A DNA stretch of 64,000 bases from Bremerella sp. TYQ1. GTDB taxonomy: Bacteria > Planctomycetota > Planctomycetia > Pirellulales > Pirellulaceae. The notes beneath the pieces were generated by a model. The model did no database searches, was not told where the DNA came from, and saw nothing but the letters and a program-made list of their open reading frames with translations. The stretch covers positions 1,302,001 to 1,366,000 of the forward strand of contig NZ_CP083740.1 of assembly GCF_020150455.1 (NCBI RefSeq), given 5' to 3'. This document shows positions 1-10,142 of the stretch, piece by piece; position 1 is the first letter of the stretch, and the number at the start of each line of letters is the position of its first letter. The translations under genes and the position numbers were made by a program.

Positions 1-1
1 C

Positions 2-781
2 CGATACATCCTGTCCAAAGCGGTAAGAAGTGGCCAACTAAAACCTGGCGATTCGGTCGTCGAAGCCTCGAGCGGTTCTACCAGCATCGCCTTTGCGCTG
101 GCATCAGCCCAGCTTGGACTTTCCTTCACAGCCATCATGCCTGAAAGTGTGAGCCCGGAACGCGTCAAGATAATTCGAGCCTACGGCGCCGACGTTCAGT
201 TGACGCCAGCCGACGCCGGGATCGATGCATCCATTCGTCTTGCCCAGGAAATTTCTGAGACCCAAGGCGCATTCTGGCCGCAACAGTTTTCAAATCTTGA
301 TAACGCCAAAGCCCATCGCGACGAGACGGCCGCCGAGGTGCTTTGCCAGATACCTAGTGGCAACGTTGATGTCTTCGTCAGCGGTGTCGGCACCGGCGGA
401 ACGCTCGTTGGTGTTTCGCAAGGCTTGATCGCCGCTGGTTGTACGATAACGCCGGTGCTTGCGAGGCCAGTTAGCAACAAGCTGATATCAGACGTCGAAT
501 GCTGTAGCTTCAGCAAACGAATACCTGGCGTGGTCGACGGACTTTCGGAAATCTTTCAAGCCGCCAATTTACCTGACCTGATCGAGTTCGAGATTTCCGA
601 TGAAGAAGCGATCGAGGCAACGAGAAACCTCATTCGGGCCGGCTTTCCAGTCGGGCCCAGTTCCGGCTTGAACTATCTGGCAGCCGTACAAGCCTATAAG
701 TCACGCAACGATCAGCCGGTCTGTTTGACGGTATTTCCCGACCGAATGGAACGGTACTTCTCGACCGATTTGTTTCAATAG
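2..781 (+). CDS. Cysteine synthase-like PLP-dependent enzyme, 5' end cut by window
   Basis: The frame is open from the first full codon at base 2, so the start lies outside the window. The protein belongs to the fold-type II PLP family (O-acetylserine sulfhydrylase/cystathionine beta-synthase group). Visible landmarks are the substrate loop SSGSTS (bases 68-85), the stretch AIMPESVSPERVKIIRAYGA that matches the cysteine synthase region after that loop, the PLP-phosphate loop GVGTGGT (near base 390), and a C-terminal PDRMERYFST like the family's conserved RYLST end. The usual loop is TSGNTG; here the asparagine is serine and the last glycine is serine, so the substrate may differ from O-acetylserine. 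The catalytic lysine would be upstream of the window. The convergent neighbour ends 12 bases beyond its stop. The family is clear; the precise reaction is not. Confidence 0.8.
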   Translation, partial: RYILSKAVRSGQLKPGDSVVEASSGSTSIAFALASAQLGLSFTAIMPESVSPERVKIIRAYGADVQLTPADAGIDASIRLAQEISETQGAFWPQQFSNLDNAKAHRDETAAEVLCQIPSGNVDVFVSGVGTGGTLVGVSQGLIAAGCTITPVLARPVSNKLISDVECCSFSKRIPGVVDGLSEIFQAANLPDLIEFEISDEEAIEATRNLIRAGFPVGPSSGLNYLAAVQAYKSRNDQPVCLTVFPDRMERYFSTDLFQ

Positions 782-792
782 CAAAGTAACCG

Positions 793-3700
793 CTAGTTGG
801 TACTTAGGTATTCCGATAACTTCCGGCCAAGCAATTCGACAGTCCGAGCGTGCGATTCATCGTTTGCCAAATTGGTCGACTCTTCCGGGTCGTTTAGGTG
901 ATCGTACAGCTCTGCGGCAACGATATGCTGTGTATTGAAATCTCGCCACTGCGTAAAACGAAATCGATCTGTCCGCAGCGAATATCCCATCACCTCAGGC
1001 TTGCCTTTGTAATAAGCCGGACGCGGATGCTGGGTCAACGCAATGTCCGAAACGAGCACACTGGGGTCATTAAGTACCGGAACGAGACTATCCCCATCGA
1101 CCTGTTCCGGAACTGGAAGTTGCGCCAGTTCGCATAGTGTCGGATAGAGATCCACGAGCTCTACAAGCGAGTTGGTCGCCTTTCCGGTTGTCGTTTTATT
1201 CGGAGCTGAAATGATCAGCGGGACACGTGCATCCAATTCGAAGTTGCTCGTCTTGCACCACAGTTCATGTTCGCCCAAGTGAAACCCATGGTCCGACCAA
1301 AGAACAACAATTGTGTTGTCCGCGAGACCTTGCTTTTTGAGCTCCCCGATCAGTTTGCCAATTTGGGCATCCAGAAAAGAGATCGCCGCGTAATATCCAT
1401 GGTTCAGTTCGGCTGCTTGCTCCTGTGAGATTGGGCCGCTTTTGGCGACATCGGTATAGCCTCGAAGCTCACGACCATCATGCCTCGCGATGTCTGGCGC
1501 GGTCGATGGCGGCAACGACTCGATACGTTTGGCAATCTCGTCTCGATCATAGAGATCCCAATATTTCTGTGGAGCATTGAAGGGAAGATGTGGCTTCCAG
1601 AAACCTACAGCCAAAAAAAATGGGCCGTTTGCACGTGCCCGTTCTCGAATCACTTCCACCGCCGCGTCGGCGATTCTTCCATCTAAGTAAGCTTCGTCAG
1701 GAACATCAACGTTTTGAACCGCAGCGCCCTTGGGTATGCGATGCATTTCAAACGGCTCTCCCGCAACATACCAATCGCTGGAATGAGGCCCCCAATCAAA
1801 CCGGGAAGTAACGGACCACGATTGCTGGTCGTTTCTTATTTTCTGACCATAGTTGTGGTAGATCTTGCCCAAACTTTGCGCGAAGTATCCATGCTTTTTA
1901 AAGTGCTCGGGCAACGTTACCAAACTTGGTTGAACCTCTCGAAAATGTGTGGGCAGGTCCCAAATTTCAAGCGTATGAGGATATTGCCCCGTCATGACGG
2001 AAGTACGCGAGGGATTACACAAAGCTTGCTGGCAGTAGGCTCGCTGGAACATCATTCCGTTGTTCGCCAACGCATCGATATTTGGCGTCACCGCGAGCGA
2101 GTCGCCATAGCATCCCAATTGCACGCGCAGGTCGTCCGCAGCAATAAACAGAACATTTGGACGCCGCTTGCCATCGGGTTGCATAATGCTGACCTTCTCG
2201 GCTTTTTCTTCCGATGGCAGCAACAATATGCCTCCTGTCCACGTCGATTGTGGAATACTGATCCGATCGCCTGTTTCCAATGCGCGTCGATAGATTTGCA
2301 TCGCCGTGTGCCCGCCGTCGGAATACTGAAAACGACCGTCCTCGACCACTTCCCAGCCGTCGAGTTGGTTCGGTTTGACCGAGGCGGAAATTGCGAAATA
2401 GACGTTCGTTGCTTTGGTTGCCGTAACGAAAAGCGGTTCGGCTTCGCCTCCGTTGCCCCGTACAAACTTCCATCCGGCGAATCGATCTGGCACCGATTCC
2501 CAGACGTAATTTCGGTTGCCGTAAGCTTTTTGCCCGTTGCCAAAGTCCGCAATCACTAAGCGATGCCGTTCAATACTTATCGGGCCAACTTGCTCCTCTT
2601 GGAATGGCTTCCAATTGTTTTCGAGATGATAAAAATGCCCGTCTTCCGCACCAATGAACAGATCAGGCCGGCCGTCTTTGTTCCAGTCGACGGTCGTCGG
2701 GCTGGTCGTATGTCCGGCGAGGCGATGAGGATGAACTTGGACCGGGGCATCAAACGCCCACGGATGCTCTTCCGTCGAGACATTTCGCATCAGGTCAATG
2801 TTTCGGCTATTCAGCAACAGATCGAGCTTTCCGTCTCCGTCCCAATCCGCAAAATCGATCTTTCGACGACCGCTACCACCTGCCGTTTTTGCGTTCAGTT
2901 GCAGCGGTTCTCCACGTCGATTCGTAAAGATCCTCTTGCCAGGTAGCAGACCAAGCTGATCTCCCTGTTTCGTTCGCTCAAAAAACGCGAGAAAGCCTTC
3001 ATGGTCAAGCATCACCAAGTCGTTCAAACCGTCCTGATTTAGATCAATCACAACCGGCGTAGTTCGCCACTGCGTAGCTAACTCGTTTGCTTTCGGCTTC
3101 CACCAATTCCAAGCTGGTTGCGGAGGCGTGTCTTGCCATTGAACTTGTACCGGCTTTGCCGCTTCGAGTTCGCTTAAAGAGCCTTTATTGCGGTACCATT
3201 CCACTTTTCCCCATATCGAATTAACGATCAGGTCTTGCTTGCCGTCATGATCCCAGTCGGCCACGCTGAGCGTTGTGTAACCCCATTTTGCCTCGGCAGG
3301 TCCTTGAATCGAGCCGTTCGGACCAGCTTGCGGTCGGATCGGTTCACCATCCACTTTCAACAGCTGGACATCAGCCCATTTCGGAGGATTTCCGCCGTCT
3401 AGATTCTCAAAAAAGCCGATATATCCAGCCGAGTTGCCAGCGACGATATCCTTGTCGCCATCGTTGTCCCAGTCGACCGAAACCGGAGTGGCCAACGCAC
3501 CAAATTTCAGGGCTTTCGCCTGCTGCTGAAAGTATTTCGGAGGCAGAAACACAGGCACTCCATCGGTGACTTTTCCCGTATTTTCGACCAGCGCAACGCG
3601 GCCATCTTCGTCGCCGACGACAAGATCCATGTCACCATCGCCATCCCAATCGAAGGCGTTCGGGGTGATCATCTGCAAGTCCATCGCCAGCGGTTGGCCT

Positions 3701-4545
3701 TCGTATGCTAAACGCTTGCCTTGAGCGAACTTCGGACGAGCGCGACTCCCCACATTCTCGAAATACGTGAAGCCATCGAGAAACTCGCCACACAGCAAAT
3801 CGAGATCACCATCACCGTCAAAGTCAGCCAAATTAGGAGATGGCATTCCAAACACGTCGACCGGTTTTCCATTGGCTGCCAAGCGGGTTGGCTCGGCATA
3901 TTTCGGCTTTTCCGAGGTACCTGAGTTTCGGATCAGATAGACATAACCATGCAGCGGGCCACGGGTCCAATTCCCTTTTTCGTCAAACGCATCGTCCCAA
4001 CCATATTCGGTCCAGTCGCCCACACCGACTATCAGGTCGAGTGCTCCGTCATCGTCGTAATCGACGTAGCGCCATTGGTTTGCGCGAACTCTATTGGAAT
4101 GAATATTCTTCGATGGATAGATCGTTTTTTTCTCTTTGAATTCCTTCCCCAGGAAATTCACCCACTCGGTGCCGGGGGACAAAACGCGCGGTTTCCCATC
4201 GACGTAAGAAACATGCACCGAGTGCATTCCGGAACCAACTTTTACCGGCGGTTTGAATGTCGGATATTTTGGATCGTCCCCTAAATTCTCGAAGAAATAG
4301 ATTCCGTTGAACGGAACATCAGGGCAGGAAACGATCAGATCGAAATCGCCGTCCTCGTCCCAATCCATCGGCATCGGCCAGGCCCAAAGTCCCACGCCCA
4401 AGTCGGTTTTCAAACCAGGGTTCTGAAACTCGACGATCTCGAGCGAATCGTCAGCGACAATTGGACTTACGCTGAACACCAAAAGCAAAAACAGAGTTCG
4501 CCACAGCATCGTAGCGGATGAAGAGCAGGGGCTGTTTAACGACAT
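793..4545 (-). CDS. Secreted FG-GAP/VCBS repeat protein fused to an iduronate-2-sulfatase-like sulfatase
   Basis: One uninterrupted frame of about 1250 residues. A signal peptide (MLWRTLFLLLVFSVSPIVA) follows either ATG 4545 or ATG 4509; the frame is open further upstream, but that part looks untranslated. The N-terminal two thirds hold nine calcium-binding-like motifs of the type DWDGDGDMDLVVG (for example DWDEDGDFDLIV, DYDDDGALDLIVG, DFDGDGDLDLLCG), typical of FG-GAP/VCBS beta-propeller blades. A beta-rich linker follows. From about base 2175 to the stop comes a sulfatase domain: NVLFIAADDL metal ligands, the formylglycine motif CNPSR (cysteine codon 2017-2019), then LGKIYH and WSDHGFHLGEH. 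The sulfatase half resembles iduronate-2-sulfatases, acting on sulfated polysaccharide outside the cytoplasm. The fusion is unusual; a propeller could bind substrate or cell surface. Activity needs a formylglycine-generating enzyme. Confidence 0.85.
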   Translation of the reverse strand: MSLNSPCSSSATMLWRTLFLLLVFSVSPIVADDSLEIVEFQNPGLKTDLGVGLWAWPMPMDWDEDGDFDLIVSCPDVPFNGIYFFENLGDDPKYPTFKPPVKVGSGMHSVHVSYVDGKPRVLSPGTEWVNFLGKEFKEKKTIYPSKNIHSNRVRANQWRYVDYDDDGALDLIVGVGDWTEYGWDDAFDEKGNWTRGPLHGYVYLIRNSGTSEKPKYAEPTRLAANGKPVDVFGMPSPNLADFDGDGDLDLLCGEFLDGFTYFENVGSRARPKFAQGKRLAYEGQPLAMDLQMITPNAFDWDGDGDMDLVVGDEDGRVALVENTGKVTDGVPVFLPPKYFQQQAKALKFGALATPVSVDWDNDGDKDIVAGNSAGYIGFFENLDGGNPPKWADVQLLKVDGEPIRPQAGPNGSIQGPAEAKWGYTTLSVADWDHDGKQDLIVNSIWGKVEWYRNKGSLSELEAAKPVQVQWQDTPPQPAWNWWKPKANELATQWRTTPVVIDLNQDGLNDLVMLDHEGFLAFFERTKQGDQLGLLPGKRIFTNRRGEPLQLNAKTAGGSGRRKIDFADWDGDGKLDLLLNSRNIDLMRNVSTEEHPWAFDAPVQVHPHRLAGHTTSPTTVDWNKDGRPDLFIGAEDGHFYHLENNWKPFQEEQVGPISIERHRLVIADFGNGQKAYGNRNYVWESVPDRFAGWKFVRGNGGEAEPLFVTATKATNVYFAISASVKPNQLDGWEVVEDGRFQYSDGGHTAMQIYRRALETGDRISIPQSTWTGGILLLPSEEKAEKVSIMQPDGKRRPNVLFIAADDLRVQLGCYGDSLAVTPNIDALANNGMMFQRAYCQQALCNPSRTSVMTGQYPHTLEIWDLPTHFREVQPSLVTLPEHFKKHGYFAQSLGKIYHNYGQKIRNDQQSWSVTSRFDWGPHSSDWYVAGEPFEMHRIPKGAAVQNVDVPDEAYLDGRIADAAVEVIRERARANGPFFLAVGFWKPHLPFNAPQKYWDLYDRDEIAKRIESLPPSTAPDIARHDGRELRGYTDVAKSGPISQEQAAELNHGYYAAISFLDAQIGKLIGELKKQGLADNTIVVLWSDHGFHLGEHELWCKTSNFELDARVPLIISAPNKTTTGKATNSLVELVDLYPTLCELAQLPVPEQVDGDSLVPVLNDPSVLVSDIALTQHPRPAYYKGKPEVMGYSLRTDRFRFTQWRDFNTQHIVAAELYDHLNDPEESTNLANDESHARTVELLGRKLSEYLSTN

Positions 4546-4999
4546 GAGCGAGCACACTTCGGGGAGGGGCGAAACGGACAGGGGTGAGAGATCAGGCCAA
4601 CAACTACCACGCGAGCTTACCACGACGCGTCCGATTCGTAACGTCTTTTCCGTACGAAACATCGGGCGAATCACGAAAGCGCAACTTGGGTCCCTTGAAT
4701 CTCTGACAGCAAGAATTGGAATGCAATGAATCCTGCTGGGATCCCAGGCTATTGCGTCCGACACCATGCGTCAAGTATTTTCAGATACGATTTTTCCCGA
4801 AATGACTTTCCGGAACGCGGCTATCGATGTCAGCTGTCGTTGCGAGCGCACGACCGATAGGACGCATGAACAGAGGTGCGTTCCACGTGATCGCCGGTCA
4901 TCCTAACTCATCTGTGAAGTTCGCTTGTACACTCTGCTATACTTTTTAACGAATACATTTTAAATCTCATCTCGAACGCCACTCATTCGGCGGAGCGAC
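4546..4999. other. Divergent intergenic region between two sulfatase genes
   Basis: About 450 bases separate the likely start of the fusion sulfatase (minus) from the next sulfatase (plus). I see no convincing gene. It should carry the promoters of both genes; an extended -10-like element lies near its right end. An upstream in-frame extension of the minus gene reaches 4767, but its residues look like translated noncoding DNA. Confidence 0.6.
4935..4943 (+). promoter_or_regulatory. Candidate extended -10 promoter element
   Basis: TGCTATACT fits the extended -10 consensus TGnTATAAT with one mismatch in the hexamer. No good -35 box precedes it, as is usual for extended -10 promoters. It would give a leader of about 50 bases before the sulfatase start at 5000. 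This is consensus matching only. Confidence 0.3.
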
Positions 5000-6445
5000 A
5001 TGGTCATGTTCCACTCCAATTCCCTGATTTTTCTAGCGTTGTTTTGCCTGTTTGGTTGTTGCAATCTGGCGAGCGCAGACGACGTGACAAGACCGAATAT
5101 CGTCTTCATCTTGGCGGACGATCTTGCCTGGTCCGATTTGAGTTGCTACGGCCACCGTTGGCATCGCACGCCCAACATCGACAAGCTGGCCGAGCGTGGC
5201 ACACGATTCACCAACGCATACGCTTCTGCCCCGATTTGCTCAGCCTCGCGAGCCAGTATTTTGACTGGCAAAACGACCGCTCGACTCGGCTTCGAGTTCG
5301 TCACGAAAGAGAAACCGGGACGGCAGAACATCGATGTCGAAACGCTGCTGGAAGCTCCACCGCTAACGCTCAATTTGCCGCTTGCAGAAAATACTATCGC
5401 GGAACGCCTTACCCATCTCGGTTATGAAACGGCGTTCTTTGGCAAGTGGCATTTGAACCAGCATCACAATCGTTATCTCGGCTGGAGTCCGACGCATGGT
5501 CCGCAAAACCAAGGCTTTCAAACGGCCGTCGAAGATTTCGGCGCTCATCCATATGCTTGGAATCGACAGCGTCCGGAAACGATCGAAGAGGAAGGTACAT
5601 TCACAAACGATTCGATGGTGCAGCATGTCTGTGATTTCATTCGCCAAGAGCATGATCGACCTTACTTTGTGATGGCTTCGTCGTTCTATGTGCATACGCC
5701 GGTCAGGACTAATTTGGCCTGGCTGGTCGATCATTACGAAGGTACGATTCCTGCCGACGTCGCGAATCGTGCCAATCGCGTGAAGTACGCTGCTTTTCTC
5801 GAAACGCTCGATCATCACGTCGGCGAAATCTTAGCGGCGGTCGATGGATCGAAGCAGTCGAAGAATACGCTCGTCCTCTTCTTTTCCGACAACGGCGGTC
5901 ACCCTGAATACACCGGCAATGCCCCGCTGCGAGGCTCGAAATGGAACCTATATGAAGGTGGCATTCGCGTTCCAATGATCGCGTATTGGCATGGCAATGT
6001 ACCTGTGAATCGCGAGAACGCGACGCCGGTGATTGGCTACGACTTGTTACCAACACTGGTTGCCGCGGCCGGAGGCAAAGCGGCCGATGTGGATGGCCAG
6101 CCGATCGATTTAACCTCACACGAATCCTCGGCGAACACCGAGCGAACGCTGCTTTGGCATTTTCCTTACTATCACCCGGAACGCGGATATGGCAAAGCTC
6201 TGCCGACGATCGGCGTGGATGATTTCGCCGTCAGCAAAACGCGTCCTCAATCGGCTATTCGTCGAGGAAATGACAAGCTACTTTGGTTCGCGGAAGAAGA
6301 TCGCGTCGAACTTTATGACTTGCAGAATGATCTATCTGAGCAGCAGGATCGAAGTTCATCGGAACCGGAAAAAGCGGCGACATTAAAGACCGTCCTGCAG
6401 CAGATGCTGAGCGAGCAGAATGCCCGTCTGGCACAACCTCGCTAA
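5000..6445 (+). CDS. Secreted sulfatase (alkaline phosphatase superfamily)
   Basis: A 481-residue type I sulfatase. Residues 1-26 form a signal peptide ending ASA-DD; an alternative lipobox LFGC sits near residue 19, so a lipoprotein is possible. Domain landmarks in order: [21 protein letters not shown] (cut here to the metal ligands ADD), the formylglycine motif CSASR within [32 protein letters not shown], and the late [19 protein letters not shown]. The motif is C-x-A-x-R instead of the commoner C-x-P-x-R; both can be matured to formylglycine. GGAG at 4992-4995 precedes ATG 5000 by four bases and the in-frame ATG 5006 by ten, so 5006 is an equally good start. Its stop overlaps the stop of the convergent GntR gene by four bases. 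Likely substrate: a sulfated polysaccharide; identity unknown. Confidence 0.9.
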   Translation: MVMFHSNSLIFLALFCLFGCCNLASADDVTRPNIVFILADDLAWSDLSCYGHRWHRTPNIDKLAERGTRFTNAYASAPICSASRASILTGKTTARLGFEFVTKEKPGRQNIDVETLLEAPPLTLNLPLAENTIAERLTHLGYETAFFGKWHLNQHHNRYLGWSPTHGPQNQGFQTAVEDFGAHPYAWNRQRPETIEEEGTFTNDSMVQHVCDFIRQEHDRPYFVMASSFYVHTPVRTNLAWLVDHYEGTIPADVANRANRVKYAAFLETLDHHVGEILAAVDGSKQSKNTLVLFFSDNGGHPEYTGNAPLRGSKWNLYEGGIRVPMIAYWHGNVPVNRENATPVIGYDLLPTLVAAAGGKAADVDGQPIDLTSHESSANTERTLLWHFPYYHPERGYGKALPTIGVDDFAVSKTRPQSAIRRGNDKLLWFAEEDRVELYDLQNDLSEQQDRSSSEPEKAATLKTVLQQMLSEQNARLAQPR

Positions 6446-7212
6446 GCTTCGCCTGCCTCGATCCGGTTGATCTCTTCCAACAGATCTTGCGGCAATGCCA
6501 GCGGCAACGCGCTGCGAGCTTCTCCCATTGCCTGACGACGGTCGAACGACTCGAGTGCCAATCGACGACTTTCGCGGATGTGCTCGCGCATCCAGTAGCG
6601 TGCCAGTTGTCCGTTGGCTTTATTCAACGCTCGGAGAATCCGGCGATGGTAACGATAAACGCTCACGATAATCTTCAGGTCGTGCGGTTCTCGTTTGGCC
6701 GTAAAGATCCGCGACAGCACGCGAAGATCCGACACGATCTTCATCATCCGGCGGTTACCGCTGGCTCGCAAGATGACCATATGAAAGCCCATGTCGGCGG
6801 CCAGAAAGCTTTGCAACTGCTTCGGGCTGAACGAGCGTTCCTGGCTCGCGCGAAGCTCCCGAGCGGTCTCCATAATCTTCTTACAAAGCATCGCGAGGAT
6901 CTGCTTGTCTTCGTCGCTCAGATGCTCGGCGACTGCCTCGGCGGCGTGGCTTTCCAAAGCTTCGCGAACCTCGTACAGCTCGGCCATTTCCGATCGATCG
7001 AGCGAGTGCACGATCGTTCCGAAACGAGGAACTTGACGCACGAGGCCTTCCACTTCCAGCTGCCGAATCGCTTCTCGGATCGGCATACGGCTCATGCCAA
7101 TTTCTTTGGCCAGCGCAAGCTCCGAGATCTGAGTTCCGGCCGGCAAATCGCCAGAGAGGATACGCTGCTGGATGTATTGGTAGGCTTGCTGACGCCGAGG
7201 GATGTTTTCCAT
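6442..7212 (-). CDS. GntR-family transcriptional regulator, FCD (FadR C-terminal) subfamily
   Basis: A 256-residue cytoplasmic DNA-binding protein. Residues 1-75 form a winged helix: [37 protein letters not shown] (recognition helix) and [17 protein letters not shown]. Residues 80-230 form an FCD ligand-binding helical bundle with [10 protein letters not shown] and the expected metal-ligand pattern: D-x3-H in [12 protein letters not shown], then histidines in [12 protein letters not shown] and YWMREHI. FCD regulators sense small acids or sugar derivatives and usually repress neighbouring catabolic genes. It is divergent from the SSF/DapA/isomerase/kinase operon, which makes that operon its probable target, with the effector probably an intermediate of that pathway. 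The operator is not certain; an inverted repeat lies in the shared upstream region. Confidence 0.9.
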   Translation of the reverse strand: MENIPRRQQAYQYIQQRILSGDLPAGTQISELALAKEIGMSRMPIREAIRQLEVEGLVRQVPRFGTIVHSLDRSEMAELYEVREALESHAAEAVAEHLSDEDKQILAMLCKKIMETARELRASQERSFSPKQLQSFLAADMGFHMVILRASGNRRMMKIVSDLRVLSRIFTAKREPHDLKIIVSVYRYHRRILRALNKANGQLARYWMREHIRESRRLALESFDRRQAMGEARSALPLALPQDLLEEINRIEAGEA

Positions 7213-7296
7213 GAAGGACCAAACGAGTTGGATCGCAGAAAATGGGAAGTCTAACAGCTTTCGGTAGCCCTCATCAGGTGGCTACGCCGATTCATG

Positions 7297-7358
7297 AACC
7301 CTAACCCAATTGCGCGCCCAGTTCCAGAGCGAGCCGCTCTGGCGTGAGGCTTTAGGGT
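7297..7358. repeat. Nested inverted repeat (possible operator, attenuator or REP-like element)
   Basis: AACCCTAA (7297-7304) is matched by TTAGGGT (7352-7358), and inside lies a perfect 8-base-pair hairpin CCAGAGCG-agc-CGCTCTGG (7324-7342). The two nested palindromes would fold as one long structure on either strand. It lies midway between the GntR gene and the operon, so regulation is possible, but it could equally be a dispersed REP-like repeat of this genome. Confidence 0.5.
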
Positions 7359-7618
7359 GCATGAAGCGGCCTTAGAAGATACTGCAGCTGCTAACTCGCT
7401 GATGTCTCCGCGCAGACTTGGCGCAAACTTCGCGCACATTCGGGACAGATACGAGTACGAAACGGCAGAGTTCGGCTCGTTAACGATCGACCGGCCGCGA
7501 TTTAGGGGAAGAATCAATTCAGGACTTGCGATGCGTTCTCGGGGCGTTCATACTGCTGGGATACCAGTGGTATTCCAACATGTCATCTTCCTCATCGTTC
7601 CACTTGGCTCCCCGCCCC

Positions 7619-7624
7619 AAGGAG
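7619..7624 (+). promoter_or_regulatory. Ribosome binding site that decides the symporter start
   Basis: AAGGAG stands eight bases before GTG 7633. This supports the GTG start over ATG 7531 and the still longer frame, which have no such signal. Confidence 0.65.
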
Positions 7625-7632
7625 TTGTCCCC

Positions 7633-9156
7633 GTGCACCAATTTGCCGCAGCCGACGTCGCCGTGCTCGTGATTTATTTGGTGGGAGTCGTGGGGCTTGG
7701 GGTTTGGTTCTTTCGTCGCAGTCGAAACCCGGAAGGGTACATGGCTGCCAGTCGTTCCATGCCTGGTTGGGTCGTTGGACTGTCGATCTTTGGGACCTAC
7801 GTCAGTAGTATCAGCTTTCTGGCGCTGCCAGGCAAAGCTTATTCGAGCGACTGGAACGCGTTGGCTTTCAGCTTATCGTTGCCGCTGGCCGCATGGATTG
7901 CGACGACCTGGTTCGTGCCATATTACCGCCAAGGCGATGCAGTCTCCGCTTATCAGCACTTAGAAAAGCGTTTCGGCGTTTGGGCTCGAACCTACGCTGC
8001 GACATGTTATCTACTAACGCAAATCGCGCGGATGGGCTCGGTCATGTATTTGCTCGCGCTGCCGCTGCATCAGTTGCTCGGCTGGAACGTGCCGGCGCTG
8101 ATTATCGTCACCGGCGGCTTGACGACTCTATACACGCTGCTGGGTGGCATCGAAGGAGTGATCTGGACCGACGCGCTGCAAAGTATCGTGCTTGCCGTCG
8201 GTGCCGTCGCATGTGCGATCATGCTTCCGCTGGGCATGCCGGATGGTCCTGCTCAGATGATGGAAGTGGCCAACAGTCACGGCAAATTCAGCCTCGGCTC
8301 GTTCCATCTCAGCCTGGCCGAGCCGACGTTTTGGGTCGTCCTGGTCTATGGCATGTTTATCAATCTGCAAAACTTCGGCATCGATCAAAGCTACGTTCAG
8401 CGTTACATTGCCGCCAAATCGGATAGCGAGGCCCGTAAATCGGTCTGGCTGGGTGCGCTGATTTACGTTCCAATCTCGATTGTGTTTCTCTGGATCGGAA
8501 CGGCGTTGTTCGCATACTACACGGTTCAACCGGACCTGATCCCCGAATCTCTTCAGGCTCAAATTGCCGAAGGCAAAGGGGATGGTGTCTTTCCGTACTT
8601 TATTGTCGCTGGCCTTCCGACCGGTGTGTCGGGCTTGTTGGTCGCTGCCATTTTTGCCGCGGCGATGAGTACCCTTTCGACCAGCTTGAACGGTGCCGCC
8701 ACGCTGACGTTGACCGATTTCTATCGCCGCTTTATCGATCCTGAAGCGTCCGAGAAACGCTCGATGGTGGTGCTGTATGTCAGTACCATTGCCTGGGGTT
8801 TGATCGGGACGACGACCGCCATCGCGATGATTCAAGTGAAGAGCATTCTCGACGCGTGGTGGCAATTGGCCGGGATCTTCAGCGGCGGCATGCTGGGGCT
8901 ATTTCTGCTCGGCATGCTCTCTCGCAAAGCAGGCAACCCGGCCGCGATTTTGGGTGTGCTGCTAGGAGTCGTCACCATTTTGTGGATGACGCTTTCTCGT
9001 ACCAACTTCTGGCCAGAAAGTCTTTCGGTGGCGGCGAGCCCCTTCGATGGCTATCTGACCATTGTGTTCGGAACGCTTACCATCTTGCTGGTCGGCTGGG
9101 CGGTGGCCAGCCTCTTTGGTTCGCCTCCACGTGAAGACGACACCGACGCAACGTAA
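7633..9156 (+). CDS. Sodium:solute symporter (SSF family)
   Basis: A 507-residue inner-membrane transporter with about 12-14 hydrophobic segments, the expected size for the SSF family. Landmarks are the first segment [20 protein letters not shown], the [19 protein letters not shown] loop after helix one (SSF proteins carry a G-R/S-R rich loop here), [17 protein letters not shown] in the sodium-binding helix, [20 protein letters not shown], and [20 protein letters not shown], which matches the SSF signature with paired serines. It likely couples sodium entry to uptake of a sugar or sugar acid. GTG 7633 is chosen for its AAGGAG site and because the membrane domain begins right there. It is first in a four-gene operon with lyase, isomerase and kinase, so the substrate should be the entry compound of that pathway. 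Confidence 0.88.
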   Translation: MHQFAAADVAVLVIYLVGVVGLGVWFFRRSRNPEGYMAASRSMPGWVVGLSIFGTYVSSISFLALPGKAYSSDWNALAFSLSLPLAAWIATTWFVPYYRQGDAVSAYQHLEKRFGVWARTYAATCYLLTQIARMGSVMYLLALPLHQLLGWNVPALIIVTGGLTTLYTLLGGIEGVIWTDALQSIVLAVGAVACAIMLPLGMPDGPAQMMEVANSHGKFSLGSFHLSLAEPTFWVVLVYGMFINLQNFGIDQSYVQRYIAAKSDSEARKSVWLGALIYVPISIVFLWIGTALFAYYTVQPDLIPESLQAQIAEGKGDGVFPYFIVAGLPTGVSGLLVAAIFAAAMSTLSTSLNGAATLTLTDFYRRFIDPEASEKRSMVVLYVSTIAWGLIGTTTAIAMIQVKSILDAWWQLAGIFSGGMLGLFLLGMLSRKAGNPAAILGVLLGVVTILWMTLSRTNFWPESLSVAASPFDGYLTIVFGTLTILLVGWAVASLFGSPPREDDTDAT

Positions 9157-9213
9157 ACAACAAAAAACCGTTCGGCCGCTGGCTGATCGATCCATCCTAC
9201 AAGGGACAACTTG

Positions 9214-10137
9214 GTGAATTCGACGACGCAAACGTATCATGGCATCATTCCGCCGCTGGTGACTCCTTTACTGGGTCGTGACGAGCTTGACCGGGAAGGC
9301 CTTTCGCGGCTGGTCGAACATGTGATCGACGGGGGCGTGCATGGGCTTTTTATTCTCGGCAGTACCGGGGAAGCTCCGAGCTTAAGTTATCGGCTGCGAC
9401 GCGAAATGATCGACGCGGTCTGCCAACAAACCGATGGCCGCGTGCCTGTGTTGGTCGGCATCACCGATACGGCGTTTGTCGAGTCGGTGGCATTGGCCCA
9501 ACATGCGGCGGATGCCGGAGCCGCGGCCGTGGTGCTGACAACGCCATATTACTTTCCGGCAGGGCAAACGGAACTGCTCAGTTACATTCGCAACATCAAC
9601 GCCGAACTTCCGCTACCGTTGATGCTGTACAACATGCCGCAGTTGACGAAGGTCTGGTTCGAGCAAGAGACCCTCAAGCAGCTGACCGAGCTGGAAAACA
9701 TCGTGGGCTTGAAAGATAGCAGCGGCGACTTGAACTACTTCGAGCGAGCTGCCAAGCTGAAAGCGATTCGAACGGACTGGTCGGTGATGATCGGCCCTGA
9801 AGCGAAACTGCCGGAGGCGATGCAGCTGGGTGGCGATGGTTCGGTGGCTGGCGGAGCGAACGTCACGCCACGGCTTTTTGTCGACTGCTACGAAGCCCAA
9901 CGAAGTGGCGACGCGACCAAGCTGGCCGAACTGCATCAACGCATCCAAGACTTTCAGCAAGTGTACGAGATTGGTAAGTACGCCTCGAAGTACATCAAAG
10001 CGACCAAGTGCTGCTTGTCCCTGATGGGTATTTGCAGCGACTTCATGGCCGAACCATTTCATAACTTCCGCGAGCCCCAACGTCTTCAAGTCGCCCAGAT
10101 CTTGAACGAACTCGACATCCCCGTAACGCAAAGCTAA
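9214..10137 (+). CDS. DapA/N-acetylneuraminate-lyase family aldolase
   Basis: A 307-residue class I aldolase of the dihydrodipicolinate synthase superfamily, a TIM barrel using a Schiff-base lysine. Seen: GSTGEAPSL substrate loop, TTPYYF, the catalytic tyrosine in LMLYNMP, and the Schiff-base lysine in [10 protein letters not shown]. Translation can begin at TTG 9211 or GTG 9214; AAGGGA at 9201-9206 fits GTG 9214 with seven bases of spacing. It lies 57 bases after the symporter and five bases before the isomerase gene. The family includes DapA, sialic acid lyase and 2-keto-3-deoxy-sugar-acid aldolases; its place in a sugar operon under a GntR/FCD regulator argues against lysine biosynthesis and for cleavage or dehydration of a 2-keto sugar acid. 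The exact substrate is unknown. Confidence 0.88.
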   Translation: MNSTTQTYHGIIPPLVTPLLGRDELDREGLSRLVEHVIDGGVHGLFILGSTGEAPSLSYRLRREMIDAVCQQTDGRVPVLVGITDTAFVESVALAQHAADAGAAAVVLTTPYYFPAGQTELLSYIRNINAELPLPLMLYNMPQLTKVWFEQETLKQLTELENIVGLKDSSGDLNYFERAAKLKAIRTDWSVMIGPEAKLPEAMQLGGDGSVAGGANVTPRLFVDCYEAQRSGDATKLAELHQRIQDFQQVYEIGKYASKYIKATKCCLSLMGICSDFMAEPFHNFREPQRLQVAQILNELDIPVTQS

Positions 10138-10142
10138 GCCCC

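Larger units (their letters stand above)
7213..7632. other. Shared regulatory region between GntR regulator and sugar operon
   Basis: About 420 bases with no supported gene if the symporter starts at GTG 7633. The symporter frame stays open to 7357, but the upstream residues ([14 protein letters not shown] and so on) look non-coding and precede the first membrane segment. The region holds a nested inverted repeat at 7297-7358 and a Shine-Dalgarno at 7619-7624. Confidence 0.6.

Noticed and set aside
1714..2559. 281-codon plus-strand frame opposite the fusion sulfatase
   Set aside because: It spans the boundary of two recognisable domains on the minus strand and has no signal of its own.
9214..10137. 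Naming the DapA-family gene dapA
   Set aside because: Context is sugar catabolism under a GntR/FCD regulator, so lysine biosynthesis is not supported; the family alone does not give the reaction.
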